64,000 nt of DNA, from contig JACCGJ010023909.1 in NCBI GenBank assembly GCA_013407085.1, forward strand, positions 1 to 64,000, read 5' to 3'. This document shows positions 45,417-54,359 of this stretch, one piece after another (the stretch's first letter is position 1; each line of letters starts with the position of its first letter). The stretch is from Atriophallophorus winterbourni. Lineage: Eukaryota > Platyhelminthes > Trematoda > Plagiorchiida > Microphallidae. The notes under the pieces were generated by a model, which saw only the letters and a list, made by a program, of their open reading frames with translations, was not told where the DNA came from and did not search any database. Made by a program: the position numbers and the translations under genes.

Positions 45417-46757
45417 CTCACTCACTCACTTAGTCCTCTCCGTGCCGGGTGGCACATGAGGCGAAGACAACCCCATGCCAGTGGTTCCGGTGCTTCCGTT
45501 GCCGTCTGCACCGTGAATCCTTGTGCATGTAGTTCGCGTTCCAACGTTGTGCGCTAAGTTTTCTTGGACCTGTGGTGGTTCTGGCTACGTGAAGTTACAG
45601 TATGTGTGTTAAAAGTAAAAACGTAACCACTCACAATAATTCTTCGGTTGAATTGAAAGCGATTCTCCCCGGCTTGGTAATCGACTACTCCGGTCCAAAC
45701 GTTTAAGTATTGTCACAGAAGCAACCGCGGTAAATCCAATAATTATGTGCGGCTGAAATATGAAGCGGTCCTTTTATAGCAGATAAGCAATCTTTCCACA
45801 ATCCACAGTCAGAATTTCAAGCAGTCTCTGACTGTACGGCACTTTGCCTGGATCAGGCTTGTGCTTTAATACATACATACAGAATTCCAAGCACGCAGTA
45901 CGGGTATCAAAGGAGATGAGAAGAGCAACTCCGAGCGGACGAAAATTTATATTCGTTAAATCTGGGTACAATTCAAAAAGTGTACATTGATTGATACAAA
46001 CAAAAATGTTTACAGAAAAATGCCATAGGCCGTCCGCTTTTTCGTTTACCTTGCGAAAGCCAGTGAATGGCTACCTTCGTATGCCAACTGGGATTCATCC
46101 TGCAGACATGACCGAACTATCTCCACCGTCGTCTTTTGACTACGGTAGATACCACCTTCAGATCAGTTTCTCTAAGGAGCTTTTCATTCGAAATGGTGTG
46201 TGGCCGAAAAATCCGTAGAATCCTTTTCAAGCACTTAGTTTGAAACACGTTCATTTTGTGCTGAATAGCAGTGGTCGTCTTCCAGAATCCCGATGCATAC
46301 AGCAACACACTCAGAACGTTGCTCTTGAAGAGTCTGATCTTCGTGTTAATGCTGAGAGCGAGGGATTTCGAAATTTATCTGTAACCTCACTGAGCGATTG
46401 ACCGTCCACGAACACTGGTGGATGCTCCGGAACATTCTTGCGCATTACCTCCGATTTGCCAGTGTTAATTTCTAAACCCACCGTCTTGCTAATTGGCGAT
46501 AGTCGATCGCTCTTGTTCTGGATGTCACTGAGGGCCAAGAATGCAACATCATACGCATAGTCCAGATTTTCTAGCAGTCCCGCTGGGGTCCATGGAATGC
46601 CTGCTGCCCTGCCATCGGTCACTTTTCTCATAATCCACTCTATTGCTAGGAAGAAGAGTATCGGTGGGAAGATACATCCTTGCCTCACTCCCGTACGAAC
46701 CTCAAACTTCTCAGTAAGCATTTCATTGTTAGCGACTTGGCATTCAAACTTTTTACT
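45417..46757 (-). mobile_element. RTE-like LINE (family R), copy R2, 3' half
   Basis: 3' tail CTCACTCACTCACTTAG (on +) at 45417-45433, then the family R C-terminus (45434-45577), an unrelated ~450-bp insertion, and coding again from 46029: QGKRKS..., KRRRWR, HTISNEKLLRETDLKVVSTV, MNVFQTKCLKRILRIFRPH, LLYASGFWKTT. A deletion joins this at 46308-46320 to the RT part RTGVRQGCIFPPILFFLAIE (46690), LENLDYAYDVAFLAL (motif C reads YAYD rather than YADD, 46560) and LEINTGKSEVMRKNVPE. Homology ends near 46757 at the KFECQVANNEML block. Dead: catalytic Asp lost, deletions. Confidence 0.75.
45578..46028 (-). mobile_element. Probable solo LTR or similar insertion inside copy R2
   Basis: 451 bases that interrupt a family R sequence contiguous in copies R1 and R3. 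On the - strand there is a good core promoter, CTGCTATAAAAGGACCGC (TATAAAAG near 45780), a stretch shared with 40.5 kb upstream of it, and an end near ACGTAGCCAGAACCACCACA. No coding content. A TATA-containing, ~450-bp non-coding insertion ending in CA fits a solo LTR. Exact ends and the TSD are not clear (ACCTGT left, GCCGTCC right), so this is a hypothesis. Confidence 0.45.
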
Positions 46758-47700
46758 TCTTTACCAGCGAAATATACGTATCTAAGTCTTCGTGAAACTT
46801 GAGTTATCTGCATAAAATTAGTTGCTGAGATGATCACTTGTTCAAAATACCAATATTCCAAGCACCTGAGTTCAAAAGTAACAATTTTTGAAACCTTCAT
46901 CTGCAAAATCTCAATCGTGAACTTCTGACCGCCATCATATCGCTGAAATGCACACATCTAGATTTGAAGATGCTCTGCGCGTGGATGATTTTTCGTGCGC
47001 GATTAATCATACTGTCGAGCCCGTGTGAACATGCAAATGCCATTAAAAAAGCCAGTTAACAACTATGAGTTATTTTTCGTATTGCTTTTGAAGTTACTCT
47101 TAAATAAATTTAAGCAATGGATGTTTAATTTTAATCCCATATTATCAAGTTATGCATCATTAAAATTAAAATTTTATGAAGCCGAATCAGAAACGAGGAT
47201 AGATTTTCAGTAAATATTTTTTTTTAAAAATCACGTGTGCCGCACATGCGCATAATAAAAATATGTACCTCATACTTGTGGCGTTAAGCAAAAGCTTCCA
47301 TTTTTAAAACTATCTTACAACGCACGTTTTATATAGTATCTGACAATCCCGTGCTACTACTGGCATACACGCGTGATCCATTTGACCTGGAGTAACATCA
47401 TATTGTGACATGAGAAAAGGCGGAGTCGAGTGGCTAAGACCTCAAACCCTGCTTTTTTCGGAAAAGTAGATCTCATAAATCCATGAAAACAGACCACCTC
47501 TGTTAATTAAATATCGATTACAAACATCTAGTGCCTTTCATCAATCAACACCATTTTCTTACTTTCAATGGTGTCTTGAAGACAAACCAATCGCGACATG
47601 GGTAACACCTACTTCTCGTTAATGAATTACTTTGGCATGCATTTCAGTGCACCAACTGAGGATGAACTCTATTTTATTTCTGTGAACAATACCATAAGAA
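46758..47700. other. Unassigned segment between two family R LINE copies
   Basis: About 940 AT-rich bases with no LINE coding similarity that I can see, although it lies inside the larger insertion that splits gypsy gag. It holds a tRNA-like A-box at 47425-47440. Confidence 0.35.
47419..47490 (+). other. tRNA-like sequence (possible class II tRNA relic)
   Basis: GGCGGAGTCGAGTGGCTAAG at 47419-47438 resembles a serine/leucine tRNA acceptor and D-arm (GCCGAGTGGTTAAG type, which includes the pol III A-box). A poor B-box-like AGATCTCATAAATCC follows. No complete cloverleaf can be drawn, so at best a pseudogene or SINE head. Confidence 0.25.
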
Positions 47701-50425
47701 GCGGATAAAGTCAGTCCTCTCCGTGCCGGGTGGCACATGAGGCGAAGACAAATTCACGCCAGTGGTTCCGGTCTGCCGCTGCTTCCGTTGCCGTCTGCAC
47801 CGTGAATCCTTGTGCATGTAGTTCGCGTTCAAACGTTCTGCGCCAAGTTTCCTCGAGCTGTCCCCTTTTTCGTTTACCTTGCGGACGCCAGTGAATGGCT
47901 ACCTTCGTATGCGAACTGGGATCCATCCTGCAGACATGACCGAACCATCTCCACCGTCGTCTTTTGACTACGGTAGATACCACCTCCATACCAGTTTTTC
48001 TCAAGAGCTCTTCATTCGAAATGGTGTGTGGCCAAAAAATGCGAAGAATCCTTCTCAAGCACTTAGTTTGAAACACGTTCATTCTGCGCTCAATGGCACT
48101 AGTCGTCTTCCAGCATTCCGATGCATACAGCAACACACTCAGAACGTTGCTCTTGAAGAGTCTGTTCTTCGAGTTCATGCTAAGAGCGGAGGATTTTCAA
48201 ATGGAATTCAGCATGCAGAATGCTTGGTTCGCCTTCCCGATCCTTCTCCTGGCCTCATCTTCACAGTCACCATTTACAGTCAGTTTGCTCCCAAGGTAGA
48301 CTGTATCTGTAACCTCACTGAGCAGTTGACCGTCCACGAACACTGGTGGTTACTCCGGAACATTCTTCCGCATTACCTCCGATTTGCCAGCGTTAATTTC
48401 TAAACCCACCGTCTTGCCAATTTCGGATAGTCGATCGCTCTTGCTCTGGATGTCACTGATCTTGCACGCCAAGAGGGCAACATCATCCGCATAGTCCAGG
48501 TCTTCTAGCGGTCCCGCTGGGGTCCATGGAATGCCTGCTGCCCTGCCATCGGTCACCTGTCTCATAATCTAGTCTATTGTTAGAGAGAATAGTATCGGTG
48601 AGAGGATACATCCTTGCCTCAACCCCCGTACGAACCTCAAACTTCTGAGTGAGCATTCCATTGTGAGCGACTTAACATTCAAACTTCTCATAAAAGGCTT
48701 TTATGAGATTTACTATCTATGATGGCATACCAAAATGACGGAGAATTTTCCATAAGACTGGTCGGTGAACGCTATCGAAGGCATTCTTGAAATCGATGTA
48801 GGCAACACATAGCTCTACATTCCATTCATGTGTCTGACGGAGGAAAAAGATTTGGTAAACGCAAGATTTTCCTTTCCTGAACCCGGCTTGCTCTTGTCAT
48901 AAAATGAATTCAACTGCATTGGAGGTACGTCGGAGAATGATGCGACAGAATACTTTGCTCGAGACTGATAGAAGCGTAATACCTCGATAATTGGTGCAGT
49001 AGCTCAAGTCACCTTTCTTAGGAAGTTTGATTATAGTACCCGAACGCCAGGCGTCCAGTATCTGCTCGGTATCCCAGATGTTCTGGAATAGGTCTCGCGA
49101 AACTTTCGGCGTCTGTTCGGTTTCCGCCTTGAGCAGTTCGGCATACACTCCATCGTCACCTGGTCCTTTCCCATTTTTTAACCTCTGGATAGCAAATTGC
49201 ACCTCTTGGAGGCTTATGGTGTCTGTGTTGAAATCGTTCTGTAGCTGTCTCAGGTATGTCGACGTTGGTTTGAGGCAATGGGTGGTTTAAAATGAGCTCA
49301 AAATGTTCTCGCCATCAGGCTAACTCTTCTTTAGCATCAGTTATTACATCTCCACCATTAGTCCTCACTTGTTGATTGCTTGTCTGACTGCAATTGCAGA
49401 GCTTCCGATTAATCTGATATTACGTTCTCAAATCATTCATTCGGCACGCCTCTTCTGCTTGTTGTGTCAGGCTTTTCACATAACGTCGTTTGTCCTTCCT
49501 CGCGGTTTTTTTAACTTCTTTTTTTTCATTTTTTTTACTCTTTAGTGATGGCATTCCATTTATTAGACGGTTTCTTGCTCAGCATGCGTTTCTTCACATC
49601 TTTTATCTCTTCTATGAGTTGCCAGGTGTTCGACGAGATACACGAGGCTTTGCCCCTCAGTCTGTACCCGAGGACTTTTTCTCAGACGGCCTTTAGTGTG
49701 CGATTGAAAACATCAATCGTCATTGAATCCTTGAGCCGGGCGCTGATTTCCTCTCTCAGGATGTTGCCAAAAGCTTTCCTCGTGTTGTCATTGCTCAGCT
49801 TATTCACATTCAACCGTGGGCTGCGCTGAATTCCAATATTTGCCCTTCGCAGCTTCAAACAAATCTTTCCCACAACCAGGAAATGGTCACTACCAATTTC
49901 GGCACCAAGCATGACCCTCACATCTTGTAACGAACGCCTCCATTTACTATTTATCATCATGTAATCAATTTGACTTTCAGATCTGCCGTCCAGGGAAAAG
50001 ACCAGGTTATTTTATGGATGTTTTTGTGGGGGAATAAGGTGCCTCCAACGATAATATCGTTCTCTTCTCAGAAGTCAAGTAGCCTCTCCCCATTATCGTT
50101 CTGTTGGCCAACACCATGCACTACCATGGTAAGCTTCCTGCCCGTATTTACATTTTTGTTTTCAGCGTTAAAATCTCCCATTACCAACAGTAGGTCGTGC
50201 TTTGGGATGAGCCTCAAGACTGATTGCATGACTTCGTAAAACCTGTCTTTCTCTTCTTGGGCTGCATCTTCTGTTAGAGCGTATGCTACCACAGTCAAGA
50301 GTTTGCAAAAGCTCGAGTTTAGTCTCGCACATAGGAGTCGTTCTCATACACAATTCCATTGCATGATCGTACTGCTGGTCTTTCTGCTTGCAAGCAAAAC
50401 GACTCCACCATGATGAAGGTTTTCT
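47701..50425 (-). mobile_element. RTE-like LINE (family R), copy R3, EN to 3' end
   Basis: The longest family R copy. Reading leftward: endonuclease from 50415 (GGVVLLASRK), VVAYALTEDAAQEEKDRFYE (50290), LLLVMGDFNAENKN (50190), GVGQQNDNGERLLDF, then SDHFLVVGKICLKLRRANIG (49890), linker, RT NGKGPGDDGVYAELLKAE (49170), YRGITLLSVSSKVFCRIIL (49010), QAGFRKGKSC, AYIDFKNAFDSVHRPVLW (motif A, 48800), KFEVRTGV, DLDYADDVALLA (motif C intact, 48490) and LEINAGKSEVMRKNVPE (48400). The C-terminal part is SVLLYASECWKTTSAIERRM, RRRWRWFGHVCRMDPSSHTK and SCATRHGED, with a stop at 47711. Several stops and frameshifts. 5'-truncated inside the endonuclease. Its 5' end abuts the right TSD at 50426. Confidence 0.85.
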
Positions 50426-50436
50426 TGATAAGACAA
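50426..50436 (+). repeat. 11-bp target site duplication, right copy
   Basis: TGATAAGACAA, identical to 45406-45416. Confidence 0.85.
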
Positions 50437-51040
50437 TCAAACCACAATTTCAATGCAACAGATTATGACAGAACAAACCCGGAAGTGCATGCGGGTACTG
50501 TAGAATGCTGAAAAAAGGACGGCTTTTTGGATATTTGAAATACAGGTGCACAATTGCGGAATTGTTGGTCATATATAGAAACTGTGTCGCAGAACGTTTT
50601 CGAAGCTTATAACAAATAAACCGAAAAGCACAAGAAACAGAAGCATTTCAAATCTGTTTACACACCTACTGGTATAGACGCAATGAATCAAAAGAAATAC
50701 GGGACCTCGATAAACCTGCAACTAGATACGGCTTATGGGATAACAATGATCTCCAAAGAAACGTGGCAACAATTAAGATGCCCGAAATAGGAAGAAACAA
50801 CCCATACTGCATGATCAGCATCTGGAGTACAGTTCATCTTCTCGAGTCAGCTGCAAAGTAACTTTTCATTTCATGGCTTTCATTCAAATGGTTATTGTTA
50901 CATTACTGAACTAGTTTTTAAAACTTACTTGGAATTGACTGGATCAGTAAATTTAATTAATGGAAATTTGCAATTTTGTATATTTTCGAACCATCAAGCT
51001 TCAATAACCCTTCATGTTCAGATTATAATGTTTCACTACT
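50437..51040 (+). pseudogene. Ty3/gypsy gag zinc knuckle and protease fragment, right part
   Basis: Continues the gag of 44650-45416 in the same codon phase after removal of one TSD copy. A cysteine block ACGYCRMLKKGRLFGYLKYR (about 50490) and, in another frame, VHNCGIVGHI then KLC (50550) are the nucleocapsid knuckles. The aspartic protease active site follows as SINLQLDTAYGITMISKETW (50706), with LDTA, WQQLRCPK and a later G-rich part. Frameshifts and stops occur, and similarity fades near 51.0 kb. RT is missing here. The gypsy pol at 62-64 kb is on the other strand, a separate copy. Confidence 0.65.
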
Positions 51041-51087
51041 AAGTAACTTGAAACAATCTAACATCAGTTCACAATTGATGACCACAT

Positions 51088-51735
51088 ATGCTCGAGCAGT
51101 ACGAATCTACTCATAATTCTGGGTACAAGCTGTCGCGCACGGCGGTTTTCGCGACTACGTTGGGTTCTATTTTAGCCGTAGAGAAATCAGCCGACGTACA
51201 AAGCTGCGCGTCTACAGAGCGGGCGATTCGCCCAGTTCTCACTTATGGATGCAGACGTGGCCTGTTGCGGGTGGAGGATATGCGGAAACTAGAGGTTTTC
51301 GACCATGGTGTCTCCGACGCATCCTCAATGTTCGATGGGATGAGCGGGTAACGAATGACGAGGTTCGCCACCGTTGTTTTGATATCCCTCGCCTGAGTTC
51401 GATATTACGGGGCAACACCGACTGAGATGTTTGGCCACATCCTGAGACGCTCGGACGCTGAACTAACCAGGATGACACTATCGCCGACACCCTGCGCAGA
51501 ATGGCGTTGTCGTAGCGGAGGACAAGTGAAGACTTGGCTCGCCACCGTGAGATCTGGACGTGGAGCTGCTGGGCCTACGATCGGTTTACGGATGGCGCAC
51601 GTGGGACCGGACCTGGCTTACAATCTGCGCGGATCTCGCTTCTAACCGCCGAGCGTGGGCGGCTGCAATCCGTGATGTCAATGAAGCCGACTCATCCTCC
51701 AGGAGGAGATAGTCGCACTAAAGTAAATAAGTAAG
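51088..51735 (+). pseudogene. RTE-like LINE (SR2-like), 3'-end fragment
   Basis: C-terminal region after the RT: RPVLTYGC (51225), RVEDMRKLEVFDHGVSDASS (51272), MFGHILRRSDAELTRMTLSP (51427), GGQVKTWLATVRS (51518), then in a shifted frame RRAWAAAIRDVNEADSSSRR, ending near 51715. The tail TAAATAAGTAAGTAACTG (51722-51739) is a short AAGT repeat as in RTE elements. The 5' end is truncated after the RT catalytic part. Confidence 0.7.
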
Positions 51736-51737
51736 TA

Positions 51738-52115
51738 ACTGGAATCGAGCCGTGGATCTGGGATACCCAAGTTATGTTGTTTTCTGGATATATATAAAGA
51801 CTTTGAAATTGTTAATCAAAGCATACTTTTATGGAAATAGAAGCAGCACTGGGCGAGTGGCTGATTATTGGGCGTGGAAAAATGATTACTTAAATAGTAG
51901 ATTTATCAGAGTTAGAGTTGACGGGGCCCTACCAAGTCCAGTAGAAATAACAAGCGGTGTAGATGGATGCTCAGTCATGGGGCCAATGCTGATGTACGCG
52001 AACGATATACCTAAAATTGAGAGCAGTAAATTTATATTATTTTCAGATGACAACAAAGTTTGGGCCAGCGTGCGCAAAATAGATGATTACAAACTTTCAC
52101 ATGAAGATCTCAATG
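51738..52115 (+). pseudogene. CR1-like RT fragment (copy 13)
   Basis: Starts WNRAVDLGYPSYVVFWIYIK (motif A region; Asp context lost), then RFIRVRVDGALPSPVEITSG (51897), VMGPMLMYANDIPKIESSKF and ILFSDDNKVWASVRKIDDYK (52040), where motif C FADD is FSDD. One long frame covers 51752-52201. Truncated at both ends; inactive. Confidence 0.7.
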
Positions 52116-54179
52116 TATGTTGTTGGCCTCCTTCGGTCGATGTCGACCATGAATGTATATCACAAACGCATGAATTTCATGTTTTACAACTTTTGGAATG
52201 ACTGAACAGTTCGATTCGGGAGAAACAATCTCACCCACAGCTCTGGCAACGATAGTCAGAACTCTGTTGTAGAGCGTCAGTTACACGCCAGCGGTGTGCT
52301 CTACGTTTAGCAGTTGAGAGCTGTATCTGCTCCTCCCCAGCTCGCAGACGACGCTTTACACAATGCCTCCAACGTGTGCGGTCAAGAGCAACTTCTTCCC
52401 AGTTCGCGGGGTCAATAACAAGAGCTTTCATATCTCTTTTGCAAACATCTTTGTACCACAAGTGCGGTCTGCCCAATGGTCGACTTCCTAATTGCAACTC
52501 ATCATAAAATAGATCTTTTGGAATACGACCATTTTCCATATTATAGACATGACCATGCCATTGCAGGCGGCGCTGAAGTAATAGGGTGAACATGCTTTGT
52601 AGACCAGCTTTTGAAAGCACTTCAGAATTATCATTTGTCCATCCACGATATGTTCAAGATACGACGGATGCTTCGTAATGGAAAGCATTTAGCTTCGTGT
52701 CTTGCGTGGGTGGTCCAGGTTTAACTGCCGTACAGTAAAGCATTCATTACGCACGCGCTGTGTACCATCATATTTGTCTTTGGTAGTCCAGCTTGCGGTT
52801 ACCCCACCAAACACGAGAGTTCACCTGGGACAAAATGATAGCTGCTCTTCCAATCCGCTTATCAATCCCCGTGTCTAGCGAGAGGTTATCCGCAATGGTT
52901 TGAACCAAGGTATGTAAACTGATGTACTGATTCAAGCTTACAGTTTCCAACAGTGATGATTGGAGGCGATACAGTCCATTGACCAAGTACTTCGGTTTTG
53001 CTAATGCTGATTGTTAGCCCAAAGTCTTTGCATGCCGACGAAAAGCAGTCCATTAGCGACTGTGGGTTCTCTTGGGAGTGAGCAATTAAGGCTGCATCGT
53101 CAGCAAACAACAGGTCACGGATTATCACATCCCGTACTTTGATTTGTGCTCTCAACCGGTTCAGGTTGAAAAGCTTGCCATCACTTCGCGTGCGTATGTA
53201 AATGCCTTCTGTTCTCGTCTTGAAAGCGTGCTTCAGAAGCAGAGCAAAGAAAATGTTGAAAAGCGTGGGGGTAAGAACACACCCTTGTTTGAGGCTTCGG
53301 CGAATTTCAAAGGCTTGTGAACTGCAACCGTTAAAATAGACTGAGTCTTTTATGCCTGAGTGGAACGAAATAACCAGTTTGAGCTGCGTTGGGGGGCAGC
53401 CTATCAGATCAAGCATTTTGAAAAGATCCTTCCCGCTGACGTAGTCGAATGCTTTCGTTAAATATATAAAAACAGCGTATAATGGCATACGCTGTTTCCG
53501 ACACTTTTTTGAAGTTGTCTCAGGGAGAAGATCATATCCACGGTTGATCTTCACTCGCGGAAGCCACATTGAGATTCGGAGTAAATTCTATAATCTTAAA
53601 CTTGTAGACGGATCTGTAAGACTTTAGCAAACAATTTGCCTACATCATTCAAAAGGCAGATTCCTCTGTAATTGATGCAGTCGCCTCTATCTCCCTTATT
53701 CTTAAATAGCGTGATGATCTTTGTGACTCGCATCTCTTGTGGGACCATCCCCTCCTGTCAGCAATGAAGAAGCAAATGGTGAAGAGGTTGTAATAATGCT
53801 GCTCTTATGCATTTGATGAACTCAGGTGGAATTACGTCGTCACCAGGGGCCTTCCCATTCGCTAAGCGGTCGATTGGCCTATTTATCTCCTCGAGAGTAG
53901 GAGGGGTATCTAGATATTTAATGGTCGGCAACTGCTTGACATTCTCGAGTGTATGCGGTAGAACCGTACTGTTTGCGATTTCGAGGATAAATCCTCAATT
54001 TCAAATTGGAATTTATCTTTAATTGGGGACTAATCTAAGTCCCACAGTCGGTGCAATGTAGCACCGGTAACTGTTTGAAATATTTTTGCAACATTCCGAT
54101 AACAGCAGGATGGTAGTTTTTGTTTAAAGTTAGATTTTTATTAATAAGTAGTATATGACGTTCGGAAAGCAGGACGGTA

Positions 54180-54222
54180 GCACACGACCAGTTTCGCAGT
54201 TATTGCTGCTCATCAGGTATGC
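54180..54222 (-). ncRNA. Type I hammerhead ribozyme, complete and canonical
   Basis: 43 bases on the - strand. Stem I GCATAC with GTGTGC (six pairs, one G-U), core CTGATGA (54210-54216), stem II GCAG with CTGC around a six-base loop CAATAA, core GAAA (54193-54196), then CTGGTC. Stem III is two pairs (A-U, C-G) closing a UG loop, and cleavage is predicted after the C of GTC at 54187/54186. Every invariant position of the hammerhead is present. The tiny stem III is the type known from newt satellites and Penelope-like elements, often needing dimers. Self-cleavage is inferred, not shown. Confidence 0.8.
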
Positions 54223-54316
54223 CTATCCGTGACTTGACATTCGAACACCTCAAAATCACAAATAAATTCATTTAACACAAAGTCAGAACGGTTTTCGAAT
54301 GTCAGGTCACGGACAC

Positions 54317-54359
54317 GCATACATGATAAGCGGCAATAACTGCGAAACTGGTCGTGTGC
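54317..54359 (+). ncRNA. Hammerhead ribozyme, inverted partner with two core changes
   Basis: Same 43-base design on the + strand: GCATAC, ATGATAA in place of CTGATGA, GCGG with CTGC (one G-U), CAATAA loop, GAAA, CTGGTC, GTGTGC. All stems are kept, but the core has lost C3 and one G, so it should be inactive. Confidence 0.65.
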
